Origin: Paralithodes platypus
Lineage: Eukaryota; Arthropoda; Malacostraca; Decapoda; Lithodidae
DNA length: 64,000 nucleotides
Assembly (NCBI GenBank): GCA_032716605.1
Contig: CM064481.1
Coordinates: 18,904,811 to 18,968,810, forward strand
Direction: 5' to 3'
Shown here: piece after piece, positions 56,017 to 64,000 of the stretch
Layout of the letters: the number at the start of each line of letters is the position of its first letter
Numbering within the stretch: the stretch's first letter is position 1
Position numbers and translations under genes: made by a program
Notes under the pieces: model-generated
What the model was told of the DNA's origin: nothing
Seen by the model: only the letters and a program-made list of their open reading frames with translations
Database searches by the model: none

Positions 56017-58098
56017 CTAGTCATCTAGTTGTTCATCAGCGTAGGAGTTGCCAGATTTTGTTCGCTCACTGCAGCAGTCGTTACTCCCGTTGCAGCTGCA
56101 GAACATGGAGCAGGCGAGTTGGGCCACAACACATCCACATCTGGCTGTTGAGCATGGCGTGTTTGACGAACATCCACATTTGATGATTTGCAGAACTTCA
56201 ATATGAACAGGTGGCACCTTGTCTGCCACTGTCATTGGGACCAACCCATGACCAGATTCATCCTTCGACCAGCCATACCTCACAGGATCCAGACTGGGTG
56301 GGTCAGGGGACAATGCAGACTTCCAGATGATCGTCTGGTAATGTGCCCGGCGTACATGCTGAAGGAATGACTCAGTTGTGGGAGGAAGCGTCTTCACTTT
56401 AGGTGCAGCTGTAATCTTCTTGTTTGACATCTTGGAGCACCATACATCATAACGAATGGCTGACATATTGCTTGTCTGTTTGGATCCATAACAAACACCA
56501 ATGAACCTTGTGGCCTCGGAAACAACTTCATCCATGTCTGCATCAGGATCTCCAAGACTTGGTAACAGATGACCAAGTCGCATCTGTTTCAGTGCTGTTG
56601 CCTTACCTATGCCCCACATATATGAAACCGTATCACAGCCGGTCATCGCATGTATTGCAAGGAGTTGCTCTGAATTTCCTCCCTGTTGCTGTGATGTCGC
56701 CTTGATGCCCAGAATTTGTCGACCAGCAATTGGACTCACCATTATTACTTCACATGCGAGTTTGTGTTGATGGTAGAAATGGACAAGCAGCACAAAGACG
56801 TCCGTGTCGTCACACACAACTGATATGCTTTTCATCCCAGTTGATGCCAACTGTATCATCCGCTGAGGTATCACAACATCAGCTTCCTCATGTGTTGTTC
56901 TGAGCTCCTGTCTCGTCCTCTTAGTACCGCTGCTTACTTCTATGGGGACTGGGTCTTTGGCAGTGATAACGAGTTTTGGTGTGTTCCTTGGTAGTTCTGT
57001 GACCTTCTTCGACAAGTCTTCACACAAGATGTCAATGAGCTGGACCTTGTTTGCTGTTACTGTTAGCGTCACTTTCTGTGGTGGCAGTGGTGTTTCTGGT
57101 GAAAGCTGGTGTCGCCTACTTGCATCCTTGCCAGCACGGCTTATCCTTGCCACGTTTTTTACACTTTCGTCATAGTACCGGTCAAAAATCAGATGGACTT
57201 CAGTCATCAGCAGTCGGTTGATTATGTTCTTGGAGAAGTTGTTGGCAAAGTCTTGTACTGTTCCGCTGGCTGGCCACTGTACAACCCAAAGTAGTGCACA
57301 ACCATCAATGATTATTACCTGTGGACTACATACTAATCTACTCGATCGTTCAACTTGTAGTTTTTTCTTGAGTATGGATTTTGTTGTTGTGATCCTCATG
57401 TCACCATTGTCTTCAAACATTGAGGAAGGGACTGGTGACAGTTCGTATGACAGTACATCCTTAACGTCTATTTCCCTGGACTGTTGGAGGCACATCACCC
57501 TTGTGTATATGAGCTCAGTGTCATAGACAGGCAAACCATCAACCTTTCTGTACTTCTTGCTCACAGCCATTGTAACAACTTTTTTTGGAGTAACACTGTG
57601 GAACTCTTTTGGCCAAGTAGATTCAAATTCCTGCATCTGTTTGTTGCCAATGACGAGTGATTCTGCTACATTCACTTTATCGGAGGCGATTCTTCCTGTT
57701 ACGATATTGACAAGATGATCAGGATGGCTTTCAGGTTTCAGTGGATCAATCGAAGCGCTCAACTTGGTTTGTATTTTACATCTGTCCTCGGCATCATTGG
57801 CTATTCTACCTGGATTCTCTTCTTTGTGGCGCGTTACAGAAACCTGACCTCCTTGTTCTGTCATCAGCGACAAGCCTTTCAGCAGTGTGCTGCAGATATG
57901 AAGGCTCAGTGCCCATCTCGTCACAGTGGCTGGTTTCAGTGTGATCCCAATAAGTCCACCCGGGCCTTTACCATACCGCATAAAGGTAGTTTCGATGAAC
58001 ATGTCTGACCATATTCCATTCCATAGCCCACGGGAGTGACGCATGACATGTTGTCCCCGAAAGAAGTCCTCCAAGATGTCATCAGGAAGTCGCTCCAT
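56017..58098 (-). CDS. Academ-like protein, C-terminal 693 codons: core end, XPG-like nuclease, CXC
   Basis: Residues about 1-70 continue the transposase core (GLWNGIWSDMFIETTFMRYG, RWALSLHICS). From about 255 a nuclease signature appears: VIIIDGCALLW and HLIFDRYYDES (N-region Asp residues), EEADVVI and VVCDDTDVFVLL (I-region acidic clusters), then LLAIHAMTGCDTV and GIGKATALKQM (helix-hairpin-helix-like). These align in order with FEN1/XPG motifs (EAEA, EDSD, LLGTDY, GIGPKKALK). The C-terminus has CGCSSNTPCSTARCGCV and CSMFCSCNGSNDC, a tesmin/TSO1 CXC motif. The Met is not the true start: the frame joins the upstream piece through a +1 T near 58,150. In known Academ elements such a nuclease is encoded with the transposase. 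Confidence 0.8.
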   Translation of the reverse strand: MERLPDDILEDFFRGQHVMRHSRGLWNGIWSDMFIETTFMRYGKGPGGLIGITLKPATVTRWALSLHICSTLLKGLSLMTEQGGQVSVTRHKEENPGRIANDAEDRCKIQTKLSASIDPLKPESHPDHLVNIVTGRIASDKVNVAESLVIGNKQMQEFESTWPKEFHSVTPKKVVTMAVSKKYRKVDGLPVYDTELIYTRVMCLQQSREIDVKDVLSYELSPVPSSMFEDNGDMRITTTKSILKKKLQVERSSRLVCSPQVIIIDGCALLWVVQWPASGTVQDFANNFSKNIINRLLMTEVHLIFDRYYDESVKNVARISRAGKDASRRHQLSPETPLPPQKVTLTVTANKVQLIDILCEDLSKKVTELPRNTPKLVITAKDPVPIEVSSGTKRTRQELRTTHEEADVVIPQRMIQLASTGMKSISVVCDDTDVFVLLVHFYHQHKLACEVIMVSPIAGRQILGIKATSQQQGGNSEQLLAIHAMTGCDTVSYMWGIGKATALKQMRLGHLLPSLGDPDADMDEVVSEATRFIGVCYGSKQTSNMSAIRYDVWCSKMSNKKITAAPKVKTLPPTTESFLQHVRRAHYQTIIWKSALSPDPPSLDPVRYGWSKDESGHGLVPMTVADKVPPVHIEVLQIIKCGCSSNTPCSTARCGCVVAQLACSMFCSCNGSNDCCSERTKSGNSYADEQLDD

Positions 58099-58123
58099 AG
58101 ACCGTAGGTAGTAGAGCCCATAC

Positions 58124-58696
58124 CTAGCATAGTTTGTATGTCCAGAAGCAAAGAAAGTAGGGGATCATCTGTTGAACTGCCCACATGTGCAAAGGCCAGT
58201 CCCCTTCACGCTCTGCCCGTATGAAAATTATCATGATGAGCACCGGCTTGATCAGATTGTCGACCCAAAGTTTTGTTGTTGAGCTGAGTGCTGCTTGTGT
58301 GTCGAGTCGTTCCATTAGGTCGTCTTGACCCTCATTTGACAATGTCTCTCGCAACAGCTCTTCCACCACCATTCGCAACGCTCGGACATTTTGCGGGAAC
58401 TTTTTTCCGGACAGCATTTTCTGGACTCCTCCGAAGGCAGATTGCAAGATTTCTTCCAAGCCACTGTTGCACATGAGAGTTCCCACAGCACCGACAAAGC
58501 TCATTAACATATGCATGCCACCCAGGCGTGGAATAAAATTTGGAAACTTGTCCGGGTATACCCACAGCACATGTACCGCAACACGATAGAGCTGTTGATC
58601 GTTGGTGAATAACGTGAAGGCTTGGCCTGTACTGCAAGTCAGTTTCTGTGCTTCGTTCATCGCTGTCATGATAGTATCCAGTTCTGATGGAACCAT
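58124..58696 (-). CDS. Academ-like protein, central 190 codons
   Basis: In frame with the 558-codon piece upstream, separated only by one TAA (58,748-58,750). Motifs: SELDTIMTAMNEAQKLT, LYRVAVHVLWVYPDKFPNFI, RLGGMHMLMSFVGAVG, SAFGGVQKMLSGKKFPQNVR and EGDWPLHMWAVQQMIPYF. These blocks are strongly conserved in a widespread but uncharacterised family of metazoan proteins. The frame ends FLCFWTYKLC because of one extra T (TACTTTCTTTGC); the next frame resumes with NYARYGLYYLRSME. Confidence 0.8.
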   Translation of the reverse strand: MVPSELDTIMTAMNEAQKLTCSTGQAFTLFTNDQQLYRVAVHVLWVYPDKFPNFIPRLGGMHMLMSFVGAVGTLMCNSGLEEILQSAFGGVQKMLSGKKFPQNVRALRMVVEELLRETLSNEGQDDLMERLDTQAALSSTTKLWVDNLIKPVLIMIIFIRAEREGDWPLHMWAVQQMIPYFLCFWTYKLC

Positions 58697-58747
58697 GTCA
58701 ATTAATGGCGTATATATGGCTTTGGTCGCTGGATGAATGGAGTGTCC

Positions 58748-60424
58748 TTATTCTCGTGAGGCCCGGGTGTTAAAGCCATTGTACTCTGGTATGTCTTTCT
58801 CCCGGATGACCTTTTGCAGGAAGTCATAATCAACTGCTCTTGCCCTTGCCACTGATACCTGTTGAGAAGCAAGCATCTTGAGAGATGGTACTGTACGTGT
58901 TGCATCTTGCACTGGCATTGGGGGTTTCTTTGGTCCAGTATAGCGCTGGATGGGGATTGCTGGAGATAATTCATTTTTCATCTCTTCTTTCTTGATACGC
59001 CGAATCTTTTCATTTCCAGCTGAAAAAGGACTCTCATCTGTTTGAACCTGAGTGAGGAGAAGGACAAGAGAATGTGTTGATCTCAAGCCATTAGGAGAAG
59101 ATATGGTGGCGTCGAAGTTATCAGCCACGGCTTGCACAAGACCGGTCTCACTGTCGAATACCCCCCGAAGGTTGATTTTCTGGGATGCAGCTTGGGCAGC
59201 AGAAGCCTTGAACCATAGCACCTCATCATACGAGCAGGTGATTCCACAAGCATAACACTTATCAATCAGGCTCTTGTCCTTCATCAAAAGACCTAAAAAT
59301 ACTTGCAAGGTTGTTGCTCGATGATTCACGGTGCTGGTGATGACGTTGCCGATGAGAGAAGCCTGCAAGGTGTCTCCTAATTTTGGTGAAATCTGTAAGA
59401 GGAGATGAAGCAAGGTTGGACTACAATCATCACGAATAATGTCGGCACTTATTTCTGTTGCATAACTGTTCAAGTCAGGAACAAGTTGTTTTGTCTCCTT
59501 TGTTATTCTTGCTGCGACTTTGCGGATGTCCAAATCATCTTGGTCATCATCGTCAGGTATTATCTTGAGGAGATAAGAAGCTTTGCTCCAGAACGCAATA
59601 ATGCTTGCAATCCCAATTCCGGAGAGGACTAGAAGGTCTGACCCAAAATATGTTGAAAGATGTTCAATCAATGTGTGTCGTTTTAGCTGAATTCCATGAA
59701 GAGATACATATAGGTTGTATACTTCAACAGAGTTCCAGATCCGTGTTGGGTCATTGCTGAGTTCTTGGATGACCTCTACAAAGGCAGGATCTGCACATTC
59801 ATCTGTATGATGCTCCGACTTATGATGGGCATACATCCTACCTCTTGGACCCATGAACTTTGCCATGCACTTCTTGTGGTACTGTGCATCTGCTGCATGA
59901 AGGTCGCTGACAGCTCCTTGCACCCGTATCCTGACCTGCTGGGGAATTTCATCCTCTCGAATGGAACATACTTCCAGAATGGAATTTTTGAAGGTCTTCT
60001 TGCCAGGTCCCCTTTCAGCAGTTCTGCAATGGACTACTCTTTTCCATCTATGAGGATGACGTGGGTCAGGGGCTGGTTCACACACCTCACCACAAAATAA
60101 GCAGTGTGTCAAGAAATCAAACTGGGCAATTTCTGATCGACGTGTTCTTTTTGGAGGGAGTGTTCCACTGCTTTCGTTGCTATTTGCCTCCACAAACCTT
60201 TTGATGTGGGTTTTTGACGTATATGTCGAAACACAACTTTTGTGACATGAGAGTGCAGTGTTAGGATCATCAGCTACTCTATGCTCTAATTCTACATGCA
60301 ACCCATCACCACGGATTTTGCTACTTTCTATGATAGTACGCAGGCGCTGGGGCTTAGCAGAGATAAGATTTTCTTTTGATTGTCCACAGTTGAAGAGACA
60401 CCCCTCTGCTTCATTGGATGCCAT
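58748..60424 (-). CDS. Academ-like protein, N-terminal 558 codons (Cys-rich)
   Basis: Starts MASNEAEGCLFNCGQS at 60,424, the first Met about 620 bp from the TIR. Cys/His positions suggest zinc binding: C-x3-C at about 9-13, CHKSC (about 58), HCLFCGEVC (about 107), VHC (about 131) and HKKCMAKF (about 180). An SRF..DLLVLSGIGIAS-like region and helical segments follow. The frame ends ASRE at a TAA that sits in the middle of a conserved stretch (next codons GHSIHPATKAIYTP). A single C-to-T change in a Gln codon would explain it. The same TAA is in the left-arm copy. Confidence 0.8.
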   Translation of the reverse strand: MASNEAEGCLFNCGQSKENLISAKPQRLRTIIESSKIRGDGLHVELEHRVADDPNTALSCHKSCVSTYTSKTHIKRFVEANSNESSGTLPPKRTRRSEIAQFDFLTHCLFCGEVCEPAPDPRHPHRWKRVVHCRTAERGPGKKTFKNSILEVCSIREDEIPQQVRIRVQGAVSDLHAADAQYHKKCMAKFMGPRGRMYAHHKSEHHTDECADPAFVEVIQELSNDPTRIWNSVEVYNLYVSLHGIQLKRHTLIEHLSTYFGSDLLVLSGIGIASIIAFWSKASYLLKIIPDDDDQDDLDIRKVAARITKETKQLVPDLNSYATEISADIIRDDCSPTLLHLLLQISPKLGDTLQASLIGNVITSTVNHRATTLQVFLGLLMKDKSLIDKCYACGITCSYDEVLWFKASAAQAASQKINLRGVFDSETGLVQAVADNFDATISSPNGLRSTHSLVLLLTQVQTDESPFSAGNEKIRRIKKEEMKNELSPAIPIQRYTGPKKPPMPVQDATRTVPSLKMLASQQVSVARARAVDYDFLQKVIREKDIPEYNGFNTRASRE

Positions 60425-60919
60425 GTTTCAAGTCAGTCTGGAATAAGAAAGAGATATAAGAAATAATTTATGTAATATGGCCAAAACAACAAATGGCTCT
60501 AAATTATCACATATAAACTATTAGTTGTTTTTATAAGTATATTTGTGTCTGTGAATAAAAATAATAAAACAAATGTGTGGATAATAATTATTGCCAGCCC
60601 ATACCTACAAATTATGTTCTACACAATGACAAATTTGGAGATGCTATGTTTATCAGCACAAACATCTAAACAAAATATTTTTTCAAAGCGTAAAACTCCA
60701 CTGGAAAATAAACAAGAAATTAAATTTTTCCTATTGAAACCTACATTTTCGGAAACAAGCAACAAAAGTTAGGCAGTGGTACTGCACATCAGAGAAAACC
60801 AGGCAGAAATCCATCCTAGTTTGGACATAGGTATTACTAATTCATAAAAATCTATTTTAGACAGTCGACAAAGTGTTGATAATCGCTCGAAAACGTTCCT
60901 TCTTTCTAATTGCAATAAC

Positions 60920-61047
60920 AAAAATTCCCCAAAGGTGCCACAGTGGCACCCTCTTGTTTTGAGATCAGTATACATATGAGTTATAGAAACTGCAATAAAA
61001 CATTGTATATACTGCAAAACACGGTTAGTCAGGATTCCACTGAACTA
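60920..61047. repeat. Academ-like right terminal inverted repeat
   Basis: Complement begins TAGTTCAGTGG, includes GTATATACAATGTTTTATTG and a near-perfect palindrome GGTGCCACAGTGGCACC (60,934-60,950). Confidence 0.85.
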
Positions 61048-61059
61048 TTCTTAGTATTA

Positions 61060-62500
61060 AGCCCAGAGAGGGTAGAAAGTATAATTTTAGAAGAGATTAG
61101 GATATTAGGCATAAGAAGGAGAGAGGGTGGTGGAGAGGGAAGAATAGCACCAGAATCATCCAAGGTGGAGTTTCTAGCAAAAGTTTGAGCGAAGAGTTCA
61201 GCTTTGTCAGAGGAAGAAGTGATGGTTGTGCCATCAGAGTGGGAAAGGGGAGGGAAAGACGAGGAAAAGAAATTGTTGGAGAGGTTTTGGCTAGATGCCA
61301 GAAAGCTTGGGAAGAGCTAGAGTTGGATAGTTCAGTGCATTTATTATTGATGAAAGAGTGCTTGGCAAGTCGAAGAACAGATTTGGCTTGATTCCGGGCA
61401 GAAATATAGGAATATGAGATTCTTGAGTATGAAGGCGTTGGTACCGTTCGAATGCTTCCTCCTTGTTGCGGACAGCAGTAGAACAAGCGCGAGTAAACCA
61501 AGATTTTTTTGCATTAGTCTGAGAGAAAGAGAATGGAATGTATGCTTCCATGCCCAATAGGATTACCTCGGTAATGCGTTCAGAACCCTTCGAGGGTCCT
61601 CGGCCACGGAAGCAGAAATCTTTCCATGGGAAATCAAAGAAATACTGCCAGAGAGCCTCCTAGTCAGCAGCGCCAAAGTGCCACAAGCGCCGCCGGCTGG
61701 GAGGATCGGGTAGCCGTACAGGAGAGATAGGACAGGTGACAGAGATAAGTTTATGGTCGGAAGAGCCCAAAGGAGAGAAAAGATCGACAGTATAAGAAGA
61801 AGGGTTAGAAGTTAGAAACAAGTCAAGAATGTTGGGCCGATCTCCAAGGCGATCCGGGATACAGGTGGGTTGCTGAACTAACTGCTCTAGGTCATTTAGG
61901 ATAGAAAAAACGTAGGCTTGTTCACCAGGCTGGTCACTGTGGTCAGTAGTGTGAGAGGAGAGCCATTGGCGGTGGTGAACGTTGAAATCTCTTAAGATGG
62001 AGATTTCTGAGAAAGGAGAAATGGATAGAATGTGTTCCACTTTAGAGTTTAGATAGTCAAAGAATTTGAGAAAGTCGATAGAGTTAGGGGACAGATAGAC
62101 AGTACAGCAATATTTAGTAAGAGAATGACAGGAAAGTTTGAGCCATAAAGTTGAGAATTCAGAGGAGTCGAAATCGGGAACAAGTGAGAGTGTTGTTCAC
62201 GTATGCACAACATCCGCCTTTGGCTTTGAAACTAGGATAGAGAAAGGAGGACACAGAGAAGGGGTTGCTGGCAGTTGCTTCAGACACCTGAGTTTCGGTA
62301 AGAAAAAGAAGATCAGGTTTGTAGGAGGAGAGATGGTGTTCAACAGAGTGAAAGTTAGAGGAAAGGCCACGAATATTGCTGAAGTTGATAGTAAGAGTGA
62401 CACGCCGTGGTCCAGGGCATCTAGAGGGGTCGTCAGGGGAAGGTTGGGCGGGTGTGGGGGCATTTATGGTCCTCCCTCCCCCCTGGGGTCTCCAAGGCAT
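61060..62500 (-). pseudogene. LINE B endonuclease and linker (right arm)
   Basis: Four minus-strand frames cover the endonuclease and linker: 62,159-62,500, 61,660-62,040, 61,291-61,557 and 61,097-61,501. The endonuclease core shows TETQV, LRDFN (GDFN with G to R) and SSDHK. Breaks: TGA after CSRFRLL, TAG after HFGAAD, and frameshifts near 61,540 and 61,430. Confidence 0.8.
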
Positions 62501-62561
62501 AGTGATTGTTTATACCGAAATAGACTATAGGTATATCATAAGAGCAGATAAAGAAGGTCAA

Positions 62562-62931
62562 GGGGGGTCACCGGATTTTTTTTTATCTTTCTCTCCTTTT
62601 CTCTCTTTCTCTGGCTTGTATCCATTCGGCCCCATTCAGCCAACTGTTTTAAGACGTTTATCCCCATCCAGGTGTTGATTTCTTCCTGGCGAGCGATAGC
62701 GAGCCAGCATTGTTCAGAGAAATCCGGCTTCTTTCTATCGAAAAATGTAGCCTACAAATTTAGCTTGCTGTCAAAACAAAAATGTATATATGTTGGCTTG
62801 CTACCGCTCGTCAGGAAAATATTGACTCCTGGATGGGGGTAAACATCTTAAAACAGTAGACTGAATGGGGCCGAATGGATACAAGCCAAAGAGAGAGGAA
62901 GAGAAAGATAAAAAAAGCAAGGTGGGCCCCC
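62562..62931. mobile_element. MITE with long terminal inverted repeats (right-arm copy)
   Basis: Same 370-bp foldback as 6,777-7,148, next to the 5' end of LINE B. TTAA is intact on the right (62,932-62,935) but reads TCAA on the left, a point change relative to the other arm. Confidence 0.75.
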
Positions 62932-62984
62932 TTAACCCTAATGTAAATCTGGCTCCAAGCAAAGGGCTAGATCATTACACGATT

Positions 62985-63345
62985 ACAGTAAGAATACCTG
63001 CAATATAAATCAAGCTTTCAAATCATTGGTTCGGCCACACTTAGAATACTGCAACACCGTCTGGGATCCACACACTCACAATAATATCAATATACTATAT
63101 AAGAGGCCATACAAAACAAAGCTGCAAGATGGATCAGACGTGATTACAGACATACTACATCAGTCACTTTGCTCAAACAAGACCTTAAACTAGACACCCT
63201 TGTAACAAGAAGACAAATACAGACAACAAATGTTATACAAAGTCACAAACAATCTAGTGGACGTAGACAAAAATACATATTTACACCCTACAAACATACG
63301 ATTTAGGAGACGCAGCCACTTAAAATACTACACATATCAGGCAAG
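62985..63345 (+). mobile_element. CR1-like LINE 3' fragment (right-arm copy)
   Basis: Plus strand reads TCNINQAFKSLVRPHLEYCN, TVWDPHTHNNINI, then after a frame change KAARWIRRDYRHTTSVTLL and KQDLKLDTLVTRRQIQTTN, the RT C-terminal region. 5'-truncated. Confidence 0.7.
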
Positions 63346-64000
63346 CACGGACATATTAACCCTCTCCGACATATGACGCAATTTTGAGCCTATTAGGGAT
63401 ACTTTAAAGCCTTTGTTACCATCAGGAGTATTTAGAAACCTTTAGTTTAGTTACTTCAACCTCTGCAGTTGTCTTTGAGTTAGCTGTGGGCAGAAAACTA
63501 ATTTTGGAGAGGTAATTATAAGAGTGAGAGAACTCTATTTCTTATTGCTAATCTGGCAACCTCTGCGTCATATGTGCGTGAAAGGGTTCAGACATTAATG
63601 TTTTCCCCGCACCATCCATGAGTGGAATCACCTCCCATCTCCCATAGTTAATAGCCCCACTCTTGATTCCTTTGAAAATAGGATCACTTATCATTATCTC
63701 CCTAATCCTTGACCCGATCCTATCCTTTGCTTCTAATTCCCCTGCACAACCCCCGCAGATCATGCTGGCCGAGAGCAGCCCTCTGCGAGTCCCCCTGACA
63801 AGATAAAATACACCGCTTCTGGTTTAGTCAAGTTAACCATAAAATTACATGGTTTTCTATGGAGTACAATTAAATAAGAAAATTATTTTCGACCCCTAAC
63901 TTTAATATAATCAAATAAACGCCTTTCCATTATTTTTAATTTTTGTTTATACATCGCTATTTCAGAGTTGTTAATTTTAGACAAGCATTTAACAATAATT
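63346..64000. other. Unassigned outer end of the right arm
   Basis: Mirror of 5,711-6,344. One 71-codon minus-strand frame (63,548-63,763), no recognised motif apart from a CxxC (ICGGC). No call made. Confidence 0.4.

Larger units (their letters stand above)
55460..61047 (-). mobile_element. Academ-like (AcademX-type) DNA transposon, 5,588 bp
   Basis: Ends TAGTCCAGCGG (55,460) and TAGTTCAGTGG (complement of 61,037-61,047), with imperfect TIRs of about 110 bp sharing GTATATACAATGTTTTATTG. A 3-bp TTC duplication is proven by the LINE it interrupts. One coding region lies on the minus strand (60,424 to 56,017). The domain set, a Cys-rich head, a conserved transposase core, a FEN1/XPG-like nuclease and a CXC motif, together with 3-bp duplications, matches what is known of Academ transposons carrying an XPG nuclease. 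The superfamily call is inference because I could not run a comparison. Two coding lesions make this copy defective. Confidence 0.8.
53460..62530 (-). mobile_element. LINE B: non-LTR retrotransposon split by Academ-like element and SINE pair
   Basis: About 3.1 kb of LINE spread over 9 kb. The endonuclease is at 61,660-62,500 ([45 protein letters not shown]) and the linker at 61,060-61,557 (ARNQAKSVLRLAKHSFINNK). The transposon occupies 55,460-61,047. The RT runs 54,864-55,459 (KKGDRSQPSNYCPIGLISC, DRQYGFLKDRSTGDLLSYL, NISKAFDRFWHKSLISK, NSGVPQGSV), with YTDD in place of YADD at about 54,805, then the thumb (54,170-54,463) and the tail to 53,465. Shared lesions with the left-arm copy include a TGA after CSRFRLL. 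Confidence 0.9.
55648..64000. repeat. Right arm of giant inverted repeat
   Basis: Reverse complement of 5,711-14,369. The arm reaches the window's last base, so the repeat continues beyond it. The inner end coincides with the N gap of the other arm, so its true extent there is unknown; the LINE B RT and tail (53,460-55,459) have no counterpart because of the gap. Confidence 0.95.

Noticed and set aside
63548..63763. 71-codon frame starting MICGGCAGE as a gene
   Set aside because: It has no recognisable domain, and the mirrored sequence at 5,949 is not open throughout.

Overview
This is a eukaryotic, transposon-dominated window, most likely from a decapod crustacean. That is inferred from the AT-rich noncoding background, long GA microsatellites, tRNA-derived SINEs, DIRS and Copia retrotransposons, several LINE families and two intron-bearing genes. 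There are no operons and no prokaryotic signals. Two 100-N gaps (14,370-14,469 and 39,821-39,920) divide it into three contigs: A (1-14,369), B (14,470-39,820) and C (39,921-64,000).

Contig A holds a decayed minus-strand LINE with a PHD-type finger (150-3,780) and a frame-broken protein-kinase gene with an acidic repeat tail (4,085-5,452). From 5,711 onward it is an inverted copy of the last 8.35 kb of contig C. Contig B is a nest: a LINE is split by a Copia element with a perfect 5-bp target duplication, and the Copia element itself carries a TTAA-flanked MITE and a SINE. It also holds two host genes. One is an arylamine N-acetyltransferase-like gene on the minus strand (four exons, 22,036-26,397). 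The other is a five-exon SGNH/PC-esterase-like membrane protein gene on the plus strand (30,911-38,801), with LINE and SINE insertions in its introns. Contig C carries a 5'-truncated LINE, a DIRS-type tyrosine-recombinase retrotransposon next to a truncated Harbinger transposase, a LINE with a PHD finger behind its RT, a mariner relic, and a LINE (family B) split by a 5,588-bp DNA transposon.

The most interesting element is that transposon (55,460-61,047). Its ends are TAGTYCAGYGG, the inverted repeats are about 110 bp, and a 3-bp TTC duplication exactly restores the LINE reading frame. It codes for one protein of roughly 1,460 residues (broken by one nonsense codon and one frameshift) that combines a Cys-rich N-terminus, a conserved transposase-like core, a FEN1/XPG-like nuclease signature and a C-terminal tesmin/TSO1 CXC motif. 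This fits the Academ superfamily (nuclease-bearing AcademX type) as an inference.

The same element, in the same LINE site and with the same lesions, is also in contig A in opposite orientation, where it is swollen by scattered small insertions. That pattern suggests contig A is a poorly polished second haplotype or redundant copy placed in reverse, rather than a genuine giant palindrome.
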